Source of the DNA: Caulobacteraceae bacterium | Lineage (GTDB): Bacteria > Pseudomonadota > Alphaproteobacteria > Caulobacterales > Caulobacteraceae | DNA length: 17,615 nucleotides | NCBI GenBank assembly: GCA_028291305.1 | Contig: JAQGII010000021.1 | Coordinates: 1 to 17,615 of the forward strand | Reading direction: 5' to 3' | In this document: one piece after another, positions 6,658-14,665 of the stretch | How positions within the stretch are numbered: the stretch's first letter is position 1 | How the letters are laid out: the number at the start of each line of letters is the position of its first letter | Notes under the pieces: model-generated | What the model saw: only the letters and a program-made list of their open reading frames with translations | What the model was told of the DNA's origin: nothing | Database searches by the model: none | Program-made: the position numbers and the translations under genes

Positions 6658-7437
6658 TCAGAGTTCCAGTTCAACCACCACGGGAACATGGTCCGACGGC
6701 TTGTCGCGGTCGCGCACGTCCTTGTGGATCTCGATCCCGCGCAGCCTGTCGGCGGCCTGGGGCGACAGCAGCACATGGTCGATGCGGATGCCGTGGTTCC
6801 GCTGCCAGGCGCCGGCCTGGTAGTCCCAGAAGGTGTAGCCGCCCGGCCGCCCGTCCATCTCCATATAGGCGTCGGTCAGGCCGAGGTATTTCAGCGCGCG
6901 GAAGGCCTGGCGGCTCTGGGGCTGGAACAGGGCGTCACCGAGCCAGCTCTCGGGCTTGTCGGCGTCGTCGGGCTCGGGGATGACATTGTAGTCGCCCATC
7001 AGGGCCAGGGGCTCTTCGAACGCCAGCAGCTCCCGGGCGTGGCGATGCAGGCGGCCCATCCACTTCAGCTTGTAGTCGAACTTCTCCGTGCCGATCGGAT
7101 TGCCGTTGGGCAGGTAGATGCCGCCCACCCGGATCGGCCGGGGCGCCAGCACCACCGCCTCGATGTAGCGCGAATGGTCGTCGCCCTCGGCGTCGGGCAG
7201 GCCGCGCCGGACGTCCTCCAGCGGGAATTTCGAGAGCATGGCCACGCCGTTGTAGGACTTCTGGCCGTGGACGACGACGTTGTAGCCGAGCGACTCGAAC
7301 TCCTGCGCCGGGAACTTCTCGTCGACGCACTTGATCTCCTGCAGGCAGGCGACGTCGGGCTGGGCCTCCCTGAACCAGTCCAGCACGTTGCCCAGCCGGG
7401 CGTTGATCGAATTGACGTTCCAGGTGGCGAGCTTCAT
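6658..7437 (-). CDS. xthA: Exodeoxyribonuclease III (AP endonuclease, base excision repair)
   Basis: This 259-residue protein belongs to the endonuclease/exonuclease/phosphatase fold family. It starts M-K-L-A-T-W-N-V-N-S-I-N-A-R, with N7 and, in L-Q-E-I-K, E34, the Mg2+ ligand at the same position as in E. coli ExoIII. It continues with G-D-Y-N-V-I-P (catalytic D and N) and P-S-D-H-V-P-V near the end (D249, H250). Length is close to the 268 residues of the E. coli enzyme and all key residues are present. It cuts DNA 5' to abasic sites and removes 3' blocking groups during base excision repair. The gene follows the erpA-like gene by 61 bases on the same strand. ATG 7437 starts directly at the first beta strand, so the start is secure. 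Confidence 0.96.
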   Translation of the reverse strand: MKLATWNVNSINARLGNVLDWFREAQPDVACLQEIKCVDEKFPAQEFESLGYNVVVHGQKSYNGVAMLSKFPLEDVRRGLPDAEGDDHSRYIEAVVLAPRPIRVGGIYLPNGNPIGTEKFDYKLKWMGRLHRHARELLAFEEPLALMGDYNVIPEPDDADKPESWLGDALFQPQSRQAFRALKYLGLTDAYMEMDGRPGGYTFWDYQAGAWQRNHGIRIDHVLLSPQAADRLRGIEIHKDVRDRDKPSDHVPVVVELEL

Positions 7438-7498
7438 GGGGCCGCAAGCTAGGGCGGCTCGCGGCGCAGGTGAAGCCCCCGCCCTGTGGGACGACGAT

Positions 7499-7861
7499 TT
7501 AGACCGAGAAACTCACGCCGCAGCCGCAACTGGAGCGGGCGTTGGGGTTGCGCACGCGGAACTGGGCGGCGGCCAGTTCGTCGACGAAGTCGATCACCGA
7601 GCCTTTGAGCAGGTCGAGCGAGACCGGGTCCACCAGGGCCGCGGCGCCGTCGCGCTCCACCCTGAGGTCGTCGGGTTCGGCGGCCTCGACCAGGTCGAAC
7701 AGGTACTGGAAGCCCGAACAGCCGCCGCCCTCGACCGCCACGCGCAGCATCACCGGGCGGCCCTCGGCCTGGGACAGGGCGTGCAGGCGCGCCGCGGCGT
7801 CCTGGGACAAGGTCACCAGGGCGGGTGCGGCCTTCTTGGAGATGGTCAGGGTCTGGGTCAT
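7499..7861 (-). CDS. erpA: ErpA/IscA-type iron-sulfur cluster carrier (A-type)
   Basis: This A-type Fe-S carrier has 120 residues from ATG 7861. An in-frame TTG just before (7864) would only add one residue. The three conserved cysteines are present: C48 in E-G-G-G-C-S-G-F-Q-Y, and C112 and C114 in S-S-C-G-C-G-V-S-F near the end. These bind an Fe-S cluster and pass it to apoproteins such as isoprenoid-pathway or respiratory enzymes. The ErpA/HesB/IscA family is certain, but which member it is cannot be fixed from sequence alone. No isc or suf gene is next to it. No strong ribosome site is seen. It is the first gene of a minus-strand run with xthA and is divergent from the dgt-like gene, with 88 bases between. 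Confidence 0.93.
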   Translation of the reverse strand: MTQTLTISKKAAPALVTLSQDAAARLHALSQAEGRPVMLRVAVEGGGCSGFQYLFDLVEAAEPDDLRVERDGAAALVDPVSLDLLKGSVIDFVDELAAAQFRVRNPNARSSCGCGVSFSV

Positions 7862-7925
7862 CAATGCGAAGGTGGCGGTCAGGCGTTAAGGATGCCTATG
7901 GTTGCACACCCTATATGAGGCCGAA

Positions 7926-7952
7926 CACGGCCGGGTGTAACCCCCGGCCGTG
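7926..7952 (+). promoter_or_regulatory. Hairpin covering the start codon of the dgt-like gene
   Basis: CACGGCCGGG (7926-7935) and CCCGGCCGTG (7943-7952) are exact reverse complements around a 7-base loop. The last three bases of the right arm are the GTG start codon of the dgt-like gene. In an mRNA this 10-bp, almost all G-C stem would hide the start. No ribosome-binding site is visible in the loop. It could be a translation control, a leftover terminator of something upstream, or a sign that the real start is elsewhere. Confidence 0.5.
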
Positions 7953-9182
7953 CGAAGAGATCTGACGAAGGACCCGCGCTTGCCCGGCACCGCCTACCAG
8001 CCCCCCGTCGCGGCCCCCTACGCCGAGGACGCGTCGAAGTCCCGCGGCCGCCGCTGGCCCGAGCCCGACAGCCGCACGCGCACCCCCTTCGCCCGCGACC
8101 GGGACCGCATCATCCACGCCTCGGCCTTCCGCCGCCTCAAGGAGAAGACCCAGGTCTTCGTGGCGCACGAGGGCGACCATTTCCGCACCCGCCTGACCCA
8201 TTCGCTGGAGGTGGCCCAGATCGCCCGCTCCATCGCCAAGGCCATGGGGCTGGACGACGACCTGGCCGAGACCATCGCCCTGGCCCACGACATCGGCCAT
8301 CCGCCCTTCGGCCACGCCGGCGAGGACGAGTTGCAGGACTGCATGGAGACGCTCGGCGGGTTCGACCACAATGTGCAGACCTTCCGCGTGATCACGGCGC
8401 TGGAGAAGCGCTATCCGCACTTCGACGGCCTCAACCTGACCTGGGAGACCCTGGAGGGGGTGGTCAAGCACAACGGGCCGGTGATCTCCAAGCTGGCCAA
8501 GCCTTCGTGGCGGGCGATCGTCGACTACAACCGCGACTACGATCTGGGCCTGTCCACCTGGGCCTCCGCCGAGGCCCAGGTCGCCGCCCTGGCCGACGAC
8601 ATCGCCTACAACAACCACGATGTGGACGACGGGGTGCAGGCCGGCCTGTTCAACATGACCGAGCTGGCGCAGGTGCCGCTGATCGGCCCGATCATCCGCC
8701 AGGCCCATGACGATCTGCCGGGACTCGACGGGCGGCTGCTGCGGCTGGAGGCCGTGCGGCGCATGATCGGGGCCATGATCGCGGACGTGATGACCGAGAC
8801 CCGCCGCCGGGCCGAGGAGGAGGGGGTGCGCTCCGCCGACGACGTGCGGGCCATGACCCGCGCCCTGGTGGCGTTCTCGCCGGACATGGCCGAGGACCTG
8901 GCGCGGCTGCGCGAATTCCTGATGGACCGGATGTACCGCCACTACCGGGTCAACCGCACGCGCAGCCAGGCGCGGCGCATCCTGCGCGAGATGTTCCAGC
9001 TGTTCCTGGCCGAGCCGGACGTCCTGCCGCCGCTGTGGGCCGGTCGCGTCCACGCCGCCGAGGACAAGTCCGGCCAGGCCCAGGTGGTCTGCGACTACAT
9101 CGCCGGCATGACCGACCGGTTCGCCATCGAGGAGCACAGGAAGCTGTTCCACCTGGACATCTGGACCAGCGGCGCGGGCTGA
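7950..9182 (+). CDS. dgt: dGTPase-like HD-domain deoxynucleoside triphosphate triphosphohydrolase
   Basis: This encodes 410 residues. The HD-superfamily metal ligands are in place: H84 in [11 protein letters not shown]113-D114 in [12 protein letters not shown], and the third aspartate in L-A-D-D-I-A-Y (216-217). The opening [20 protein letters not shown] is characteristic of the type 2 dGTPase-like subfamily. These enzymes hydrolyse dNTPs to nucleoside and tripolyphosphate, limiting the dNTP pool. Type 2 members often act on several dNTPs, so dGTP specificity is not implied. The start is GTG 7950, since there is no earlier start in frame, but it lies in a hairpin. From memory argS often follows this gene in alphaproteobacteria. 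Here 149 bases without argS lead to the SPOR gene. Confidence 0.94.
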   Translation: MRRDLTKDPRLPGTAYQPPVAAPYAEDASKSRGRRWPEPDSRTRTPFARDRDRIIHASAFRRLKEKTQVFVAHEGDHFRTRLTHSLEVAQIARSIAKAMGLDDDLAETIALAHDIGHPPFGHAGEDELQDCMETLGGFDHNVQTFRVITALEKRYPHFDGLNLTWETLEGVVKHNGPVISKLAKPSWRAIVDYNRDYDLGLSTWASAEAQVAALADDIAYNNHDVDDGVQAGLFNMTELAQVPLIGPIIRQAHDDLPGLDGRLLRLEAVRRMIGAMIADVMTETRRRAEEEGVRSADDVRAMTRALVAFSPDMAEDLARLREFLMDRMYRHYRVNRTRSQARRILREMFQLFLAEPDVLPPLWAGRVHAAEDKSGQAQVVCDYIAGMTDRFAIEEHRKLFHLDIWTSGAG

Positions 9183-9248
9183 GCGGCGAACGTCAGCTTC
9201 GCCGACAGCACCCCGTCGACAGGGGAGCAGTGGACAATCCCCCTTAGG

Positions 9249-9279
9249 TTGCGGCCCTTTGCCCCGCTTCGACTAAAAT
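9249..9279 (+). promoter_or_regulatory. Candidate promoter for the SPOR-nagZ-scp genes
   Basis: TTGCGGC (9249-9255) and GACTAAAAT (9271-9279) are separated by 15 bases. This loosely fits the alphaproteobacterial housekeeping pattern. It is the only A/T-rich block in the 149-base gap between the dgt-like gene and the SPOR gene. A weak CCCC...GGGG inverted repeat just upstream (9211-9225) could end the dgt transcript but has no T run. Confidence 0.35.
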
Positions 9280-9331
9280 AGGACCGAATCACCCGGCAAG
9301 CCCCGTGGTTCGGACTGCGGAGCCTGATCAC

Positions 9332-10273
9332 ATGAGCGACCACGACCGCGGCGCCTATACGCCGCAAACCGATGCGCCTCTGTCGTTCGATGCGCGTCAG
9401 GCGCGCGGACGGCGCACCTTCCCGACCACCCTGGTCATCAGCCTGGTGATCCTGATCGGCCTGGGCGGAGCGATCTTCATGTTCTACCGCTCGGGCGTGC
9501 GCGGCGCCGGCGAAGCGCCGACGCCGGTCGGCGCCCCCATCGGCGAGATCAAGGCGCCGCCCGCCGCCCAGACCCAGCCGCCCGCCGACGCCGCGGCCGG
9601 TCTGCAGATCTACAAGTCCGAGGGTTCGCCCGCCGCCGCCTCCAGCGCGCCGGTGTTCGCCGCCGGCCCCGAGCAGCCTCAGCCGCGTCCGGCCCCGACC
9701 ACTCCCGTCCCCGCCCAAACCATCGCCCCGGTTGCGACCCACGCCGTACCGGCGCCGGAGGCTGCCGTCGTGGCCGCCAGCGGCGCCACGACCAAGGCGC
9801 TCCCCGCGGCGCCAGCCCCGGCGCCCAAGCCCGCCCCGGTCGTCGTGGCCGAGAACAAGCCCGCGCCCACGCCGGTCAAACCGGTGGCGGTCGCCAAGGC
9901 CAAGCCGGCGGCGAACGACGACATCGGCGCCCTGCTGAGCGCCAAGGCGCCGGCCGCCAAGCCGCCCGTCGCCAAGCCGGTTCAGGTGGCGGAGGCCAAG
10001 CCCGCGCCGCAGCCGGCCTCGTCCGGCGCCCGGGGCGCGGCGGTGGTGCAGATCGGCGCCTATTCCTCCGCCGCCCTGGCTTCCAAGGGCTGGAGCGATC
10101 TGGCCGCGGCCTACGGCGGCGACATGTCGGGCAAGGGCAAGCTGCTCGAGTCGGTCGACAGGGACGGCAAGACCCTCTACCGCGCCGCCGTGTCCGGCTT
10201 CGCCTCGCACGCCGACGCGGTGACCTTCTGCGCCAAGCTGAAGGCCGACAGCCGCCCCTGCATCGTCAGATGA
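9332..10273 (+). CDS. SPOR-domain protein, inner-membrane anchored (septal peptidoglycan binding)
   Basis: This encodes 313 residues from ATG 9332, with GGAG nine bases upstream. The longer frame from GTG 9305 is unlikely. A short cytoplasmic N-terminus (about 30 residues, ending R-G-R-R-T-F) precedes one membrane segment (about 31-52). A long, low-complexity linker rich in Ala, Pro and Lys follows. A C-terminal SPOR domain (about 235-313, V-V-Q-I-G-A-Y-S to C-I-V-R) completes the bitopic layout. SPOR domains bind denuded glycan strands at the septum, so the protein likely works in cell division or envelope constriction. The repetitive A-K-P linker should be extended in the periplasm. nagZ starts 25 bases after its stop, linking two peptidoglycan-related functions. 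Confidence 0.9.
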   Translation: MSDHDRGAYTPQTDAPLSFDARQARGRRTFPTTLVISLVILIGLGGAIFMFYRSGVRGAGEAPTPVGAPIGEIKAPPAAQTQPPADAAAGLQIYKSEGSPAAASSAPVFAAGPEQPQPRPAPTTPVPAQTIAPVATHAVPAPEAAVVAASGATTKALPAAPAPAPKPAPVVVAENKPAPTPVKPVAVAKAKPAANDDIGALLSAKAPAAKPPVAKPVQVAEAKPAPQPASSGARGAAVVQIGAYSSAALASKGWSDLAAAYGGDMSGKGKLLESVDRDGKTLYRAAVSGFASHADAVTFCAKLKADSRPCIVR

Positions 10274-10298
10274 GGCCCGGTCCTTCCGGGGGGAGCGC

Positions 10299-11324
10299 TT
10301 GAACCATCTGGCGGCCATCTTCGGCTGCGCGGGCCCACGGCTTTCGGCGCAGGAAAAGGCCTTCTTCCGCGAGGTGAAGCCCTGGGGCTTCATCCTGTTC
10401 GCCCGCAATATCCAGACCGCCGACCAGACCCGCGCCCTGATCGACGACCTGCGCGCGGCGGCGGGCGACGACAACGCCCTGGTGTTCGTCGACCAGGAAG
10501 GGGGCCGCGTGCAGCGGCTGAAGCCGCCCCTGGCGCGCCTGCGCCGCCCGGCCCAGATGTTCGGCGCCCTTTACGCCCGCGATCCGCAGGGCGCCGTCGA
10601 GGCGGTGACCCTGAACCATCAGCTGATCGCGCACGAGTTGCGGGCGCTCGGCTTCGACGCCGACTGCGCCCCCTGCGTCGACCTGCGCCTGCCCGAGACC
10701 CACGCCGTGATCGGCGACCGCGCCTTCGGCCACGATCCGTCGGAGATTTCGGCCCTGGGGCGGGCGGCGATGGACGGCCTGCTGGCCGGCGGCGTCGCTC
10801 CGGTGATCAAGCACATCCCCGGCCACGGCCGCGCCATGGCGGACAGCCACATGGAGCTGCCGGTGGTGGAGACGCCGCTGGGCGTGCTCGAAGCCACCGA
10901 TTTCCAGCCGTTCAAGGGCCTGGCCGACGCGCCCATGGCCATGACCGCCCACGTCGTGTTCACCGCCGTCGATCCGGACGCCTGCGTCACCCTTTCGCAT
11001 CGGGCGATCGAGACGGTCGTGCGGGGCTTCATCGGCTTCGACGGTCTGCTGATGAGCGACGATCTTTCCATGCACGCCCTGGGGGGCTCGTTCGAGGAGC
11101 GCACGCGCCTGTCGATCGGGGCGGGCTGCGACGTGGTCCTGCACTGCAACGGCGAGCCCGGGGAGATGCACGCCATCGCCAAGGCGGCGCCGCGCCTGCA
11201 CGGCCGCGCCGCCGAGCGGGCCGCCGACGCCCGCGCCGTCGCCCGCCGCGAACAGTCCTTCGATCCCCAGGCGGCCGAGGCCCGCCTCGCAGCCCTGGGC
11301 CTGGACGGCAGGGAGGCGGCGTGA
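10299..11324 (+). CDS. nagZ: Beta-N-acetylhexosaminidase (peptidoglycan recycling)
   Basis: This GH3 enzyme has 341 residues, the normal NagZ length. The NagZ loop motif K-H-I-P-G-H-G (171-177) with D-S-H (182-184) supplies the catalytic histidine/aspartate pair. S-D-D-L-S-M (253-258) carries the nucleophile. V-F-V-D-Q-E-G-G-R-V (62-71) is the substrate-binding strand. It removes N-acetylglucosamine from anhydro-muropeptides in the cytoplasm. In many bacteria this step influences AmpC beta-lactamase induction. No ampR or ampC is in the window. The start is TTG 10299 with a GGGGGGAG purine run directly upstream. The spacing is short, but no better start lies before the first conserved strand. 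Its TGA overlaps the GTG of scpA. Confidence 0.95.
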   Translation: MNHLAAIFGCAGPRLSAQEKAFFREVKPWGFILFARNIQTADQTRALIDDLRAAAGDDNALVFVDQEGGRVQRLKPPLARLRRPAQMFGALYARDPQGAVEAVTLNHQLIAHELRALGFDADCAPCVDLRLPETHAVIGDRAFGHDPSEISALGRAAMDGLLAGGVAPVIKHIPGHGRAMADSHMELPVVETPLGVLEATDFQPFKGLADAPMAMTAHVVFTAVDPDACVTLSHRAIETVVRGFIGFDGLLMSDDLSMHALGGSFEERTRLSIGAGCDVVLHCNGEPGEMHAIAKAAPRLHGRAAERAADARAVARREQSFDPQAAEARLAALGLDGREAA

Positions 11325-12139
11325 GCCAACCCTTCCAGCCGAACTTCGACTTCGAGGCCGCCGGCAACGCGGCCGAGGACGGCGAGGCCCTGATCATCGA
11401 CGTGGACGGCTACGAGGGCCCGCTGCACGTGCTGCTGGCCCTGGCCCGCACGCAGAAGGTCGACCTGCTCAAGCTGTCGATCCTGAAGCTGGCCGAGCAG
11501 TACCTGACCTTCGTGCAGCAGGCCCGCCGCCTGCGCTTTTCCCTGGCTGCCGACTATCTGGTGATGGCCTCCTGGCTGGCCTATCTGAAATCGCGCCTGC
11601 TGCTGCCCAAGCCGGAGAAGAAGGCCCCCGACGAGGCGCCGGCCGAGGAGATCGCGGCGGCCCTGGCCTATCGCCTCGCCAAGCTGGACATGATGCGCCG
11701 GGCGGCCGAGGCGCTGCGCGAGCGGCCGCAACTGGGCCGCGACGTGTTCGTGCGCGGCGATCCCCAGGCGATCAAGGTGGCCCCGTCCCTGCGCTTCGAG
11801 GGGGACCTCTACGCCCTGATGCGGGCCTATGCCGAGCAGCGCAAAAGCCACGTCGCCCGTCATTACCGCCCGGCGGTGGTGCAGGCCTATTCGCTGGAGG
11901 ACGCCCGCACGCGTCTGCGCGGCCTGCTGCCTGAACTGACCACCTGGCGCTCCCTGAGCGGCGTCGCCCCGTCGCCCCGGGCCGGCCTGGAGGGCCAGCC
12001 GAGCCGCGCCTCCTACCTGGCCTCGACCCTGTCGGCGAGCCTGGAGCTGGTCAAGGAGGGGACCATGGAGGTCCGCCAGCTGGAGCATTTCTCCGACCTC
12101 TACCTGCGCTCGCGGCTGAGGCTGGAGGGCGCCCAGTGA
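11321..12139 (+). CDS. scpA: Segregation and condensation protein A (kleisin subunit of SMC complex)
   Basis: This encodes 272 residues starting at GTG 11321, which overlaps the nagZ stop (GTGA). The conserved N-terminal block [25 protein letters not shown] binds the SMC neck. The helix with [17 protein letters not shown] follows. The C-terminal winged-helix part ending [14 protein letters not shown] binds the SMC head. ScpA bridges the two SMC heads and is needed for chromosome condensation and segregation. The smc gene is not in the window. ScpB follows with the same GTGA overlap, so the two partners are made together. Confidence 0.95.
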   Translation: MSQPFQPNFDFEAAGNAAEDGEALIIDVDGYEGPLHVLLALARTQKVDLLKLSILKLAEQYLTFVQQARRLRFSLAADYLVMASWLAYLKSRLLLPKPEKKAPDEAPAEEIAAALAYRLAKLDMMRRAAEALRERPQLGRDVFVRGDPQAIKVAPSLRFEGDLYALMRAYAEQRKSHVARHYRPAVVQAYSLEDARTRLRGLLPELTTWRSLSGVAPSPRAGLEGQPSRASYLASTLSASLELVKEGTMEVRQLEHFSDLYLRSRLRLEGAQ

Positions 12140-12768
12140 GCGACGAGATCGAACGGGCGGTGGAGGCCCTGCTGTTCGCCGCGGCCGGCCCCCTGGCCGT
12201 CACCGACCTGGCGCGCCGGCTTCCCGCCGGCGCGGACATCGACGCCGCCCTGGCCGCGCTGCAGGCCCGCTATGCGGGGCGCGGCGTGGAATTGGCGCAG
12301 GTGGCCGGGCGCTGGCGCCTGCAGACCGCCGAGGACCTGTCCGGGCTGATGTCGGAGGAGCGCGAGGAGCCGCGCCGCCTGTCCCGCGCCGCCCAGGAGA
12401 TCCTGGCCATCATCGCCTACCACCAGCCGGTGACCCGGGCCGAGATGGAGCAGATCCGCGGCGTGCAGACCAGCCGCGGTTCGCTGGACGTGCTGCTGGA
12501 GCTGGGGCTGGTGCGGATGCGCGGCCGCCGCCGCACGCCCGGCCGGCCGGTGACCTACGGCACCACCGACGCCTTCCTGGAGCACTACGGCCTGGCGAAC
12601 CTCGCCGACCTGCCGGGCATGGCCGAGATGAAGGCCGCCGGCCTGCTGGACCTGAACATGCCCTCGGACTTCTCCATCCCCGATCCCCTGCAGCCGGACC
12701 TGGACGAAGAGCCCCTGGAGGACGGCGACGCGCCGCAATTCCACCAGGACTACCTGGGGGAAGAGTAA
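12136..12768 (+). CDS. scpB: Segregation and condensation protein B (winged-helix kleisin partner)
   Basis: This encodes 210 residues from GTG 12136, overlapping the scpA stop by four bases. The first winged helix begins [17 protein letters not shown]. The second contains the family signature [28 protein letters not shown], followed by [14 protein letters not shown]. ScpB dimers bind ScpA and regulate the SMC ATPase. The C-terminal 40 residues are acidic and poorly ordered (ending D-Y-L-G-E-E), common in alphaproteobacterial forms. The 143-base gap to tatA contains a candidate promoter, so the nagZ-scpAB group may end here. Confidence 0.94.
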   Translation: MSDEIERAVEALLFAAAGPLAVTDLARRLPAGADIDAALAALQARYAGRGVELAQVAGRWRLQTAEDLSGLMSEEREEPRRLSRAAQEILAIIAYHQPVTRAEMEQIRGVQTSRGSLDVLLELGLVRMRGRRRTPGRPVTYGTTDAFLEHYGLANLADLPGMAEMKAAGLLDLNMPSDFSIPDPLQPDLDEEPLEDGDAPQFHQDYLGEE

Positions 12769-12818
12769 AAAACGGGCGCAGGGATGACGGCCTATTGTCG
12801 CGAACGCCACGGGCGCCA

Positions 12819-12848
12819 TTGGCGCTTGCAACCGCATGGGCCTATATT
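12819..12848 (+). promoter_or_regulatory. Candidate promoter for the tatABC operon
   Basis: TTGGCG (12819-12824) and TATATT (12843-12848) are 18 bases apart in the gap between scpB and tatA. The -10 block (CCTATATTAG) stands out in otherwise GC-rich sequence. The predicted start site would leave a leader of about 55-60 bases before the tatA ATG at 12912. This is by eye only, but the placement before a three-gene export operon makes sense. Confidence 0.45.
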
Positions 12849-12911
12849 AGGGCGAACGGATCGATATCGCCGGCGGCGCAAGCCCGTCCCGCGAAACGGA
12901 GTGGAACGTCG

Positions 12912-13139
12912 ATGGGTGCTTTTGGACCAATTCACTGGCTGATCCTGGCGGTGGTTGTGCTGCTGCTGTTTGGCGGCAAGGGCAAGATCGCGGGCATCAT
13001 GGGCGACACCGCCAAGGGCATCAAAGCCTTCAAGGATGGCCTCAAGGACGACGAGCACAAGGCTGGCCCGGGGACCCTTCCGCGCACCGACGCCGAGAAG
13101 GAAGACATCCGCCGCGAAGAAGCCAAGCACAGCACCTAG
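12912..13139 (+). CDS. tatA: Twin-arginine translocase subunit TatA
   Basis: This 75-residue protein has the classic TatA plan. It comprises a short N-terminal end (M-G-A-F-G-P-I-H) with a polar residue at position 8, a single membrane helix ([13 protein letters not shown]), the F-G hinge, and an amphipathic helix ([15 protein letters not shown]). A charged tail ends the protein. TatA polymerises to form the pore for folded proteins carrying RR signal peptides. ATG 12912 is chosen because the membrane helix must be N-terminal and GGAGTGGA lies just upstream. The open frame from 12795 would add 39 residues of non-coding-looking sequence. tatB follows after 50 bases. Confidence 0.95.
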   Translation: MGAFGPIHWLILAVVVLLLFGGKGKIAGIMGDTAKGIKAFKDGLKDDEHKAGPGTLPRTDAEKEDIRREEAKHST

Positions 13140-13189
13140 CTGTCGCTGCTTCGGCCTCGCCACCTGCCTCTAGTCGGAGTTAAGGGCTG

Positions 13190-13696
13190 ATGCTGCCCGA
13201 TCTCAGCCCAGCCCACATCCTGATTGTGGTGGTGGTCGCCCTCATCGTGGTCGGTCCCAAGGACCTGCCCATGCTCCTGCGCAAGATCGGCCAGTTCATG
13301 GGCAAGATGCGCGGCATGGCCAACGAGTTCCGCGCCTCCTTCGACGAGATGGCCCGCCAGTCCGAGCTGGACGAGTTGCGCAAGGAGGTCGAAGCCATGC
13401 GCGTCGCGGCCAGCGCCGCCACCCCCGACCTCGGCCTGACCGAAGCGCTGAAGACGGACGCCGAGGGCGCCTATATGGACCAGTGGCAGGCCTCCCAGGC
13501 CGCCGCCGAGGCCTATGTCCCGCCCGAGCAGACCATCCTGCCGCCCGCCAAGCCGGACACGGCCGAGCCGGCCAAGGCCTCCAAGCCCAGGTCCAAAGCC
13601 GCCAAGTCGGGTGAGCCCGCCGCGCAGAGCGAGGCGGCCGCGCCGGCCAAGGCGCGCGCCAGGAAGGCCAAGCGCGCGGCGGAGACCGGTTCGTGA
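13190..13696 (+). CDS. tatB: Twin-arginine translocase subunit TatB
   Basis: This encodes 168 residues. An N-terminal membrane helix (H-I-L-I-V-V-V-V-A-L-I-V-V, about 8-21) is followed by the TatB signature G-P-K-D-L-P-M-L-L-R-K-I-G, then a long amphipathic, charged helix (M-R-G-M-A-N-E-F-R-A-S-F-D-E-M-A-R). TatB with TatC forms the receptor for twin-arginine signal peptides. The C-terminal 60 residues are rich in Ala, Lys and Pro and look unstructured, as in other alphaproteobacteria. GGAGTTAAGGG upstream of ATG 13190 is a strong ribosome site. The stop TGA overlaps the GTG of tatC, so the two receptor subunits are translationally coupled. Confidence 0.94.
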   Translation: MLPDLSPAHILIVVVVALIVVGPKDLPMLLRKIGQFMGKMRGMANEFRASFDEMARQSELDELRKEVEAMRVAASAATPDLGLTEALKTDAEGAYMDQWQASQAAAEAYVPPEQTILPPAKPDTAEPAKASKPRSKAAKSGEPAAQSEAAAPAKARARKAKRAAETGS

Positions 13697-14565
13697 GCTA
13701 CGACGACACCGAGATCGAATCCTCGCGCGCCCCGCTGATGGATCACCTGGTCGAGCTGCGCCAGCGGCTGATCATCAGCATCGCCGCCTTGATCCTCGGC
13801 TTCCTGGCCTGCTTCTTTTTCGCCCAGGACATCTACATCTTCCTGCTGCACCCGTTCGAGGTGGGCTCGGGCCTGCTGGCCGAGCAGAAGCTCAAGGGCG
13901 TCACGCACGGGCCGTTCGACCTGTTGCTTACCCTGGTCGGGCTCAAGCCGATGCCCGAGACGGCGGCAGTCAAGATGGTGTTCACGGCGCCGCTGGAGTT
14001 CTTCTTCACCAAGGTCAAGCTGGCCGGCTTCGGCGGCCTTGTCGTCGCCTTCCCGGTGATCGCCTGGCAGCTCTACCGCTTTGTCGCGCCGGGCCTGTAC
14101 AAGCGCGAGCGCAACGCCTTCCTGCCGTTCCTGCTGGCCTCGCCCGTGCTGTTCCTGATGGGCGCGGCGCTGGTCTATTACGTCATGCTGCCGTTCGTGA
14201 TGTGGTTCTCGCTGAGCCAGCAGATCGTCGACGCCGGCAAGGTGTCGGTGGAGCTGCTGCCCAAGGTCTCGGAGTACCTGACCCTGGCGACGACGCTGTT
14301 GCTGGCCTTCGGCCTGTGCTTCCAGCTGCCGGTGGTGCTGTCCCTGCTGGGCATGGCCGGCATCCTGTCCTCGGACACGCTGAAGTCCGGCCGGCGCTAC
14401 GCCATCGTCGGGGTGTGCGCCCTGGCCGCCGTGGTCACGCCGCCCGACCCGATCAGCATGATCAGCCTCGCGGTGCCGCTCGTCCTCCTCTACGAGGTTT
14501 CCATCTGGTGCGTGAAGCTGATCGAGCTGCGGCGTTCCAAGGACGAGGCGGCCGAGGCGGCCTGA
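13693..14565 (+). CDS. tatC: Twin-arginine translocase subunit TatC
   Basis: This encodes 290 residues from GTG 13693 (overlap with tatB). It has six membrane segments. The cytoplasmic N-terminal motif M-D-H-L-V-E-L-R-Q-R-L-I binds signal peptides. Other hallmarks are F-V-A-P-G-L-Y-K-R-E-R (second cytoplasmic loop, with the conserved glutamate) and the end A-V-V-T-P-P-D-P-I-S-M, typical of the last helix pair. The family is usually about 250 residues. The extra length is largely in the first periplasmic loop, where about 49 residues lie between H-P and F-F-T-K-V-K-L, compared with roughly 20 in E. coli. It anchors the Tat receptor complex in the inner membrane. Confidence 0.96.
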   Translation: MSYDDTEIESSRAPLMDHLVELRQRLIISIAALILGFLACFFFAQDIYIFLLHPFEVGSGLLAEQKLKGVTHGPFDLLLTLVGLKPMPETAAVKMVFTAPLEFFFTKVKLAGFGGLVVAFPVIAWQLYRFVAPGLYKRERNAFLPFLLASPVLFLMGAALVYYVMLPFVMWFSLSQQIVDAGKVSVELLPKVSEYLTLATTLLLAFGLCFQLPVVLSLLGMAGILSSDTLKSGRRYAIVGVCALAAVVTPPDPISMISLAVPLVLLYEVSIWCVKLIELRRSKDEAAEAA

Positions 14566-14568
14566 TTT

Positions 14569-14592
14569 CCTTCCCCCTCGATGGGGGAGAGG
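14569..14592. repeat. Short hairpin after tatC
   Basis: CCTTCCCCC (14569-14577) and GGGGGAGAGG (14583-14592) pair with a small mismatch around TCGAT. It lies four bases after the tatC stop and could end the tat transcript, though no T run follows. From memory, similar CCCCCTCGATGGGGG units are dispersed in Caulobacterales genomes, so it may be a repeat element. Downstream, TTGGCGC (14604-14610) and TTAAAGAC (14626-14633) could weakly serve as a promoter for serS. Confidence 0.5.
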
Positions 14593-14665
14593 CTTTCCAG
14601 CGCTTGGCGCCCCCGCCGACGCGCCTTAAAGACCACGCTTCTCCTTCGCTCAGGCACGCCGCGCC

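Noticed and set aside
7451..7485. Inverted repeat AGGGCGG/CCGCCCT after the erpA-like gene as a terminator
   Set aside because: It has a 7-bp stem with a 21-base loop and no T run on the minus strand. It is too weak to call.
7911..9152. Minus-strand frame of 413 codons opposite the dgt-like gene
   Set aside because: It is antisense to an enzyme with all catalytic residues in place, and its translation has no recognisable domain.
9095..10474. Minus-strand frame of 459 codons opposite the SPOR gene
   Set aside because: It is a Gly/Arg-rich translation typical of antisense to an Ala/Pro-rich linker. It also runs across two gene boundaries.
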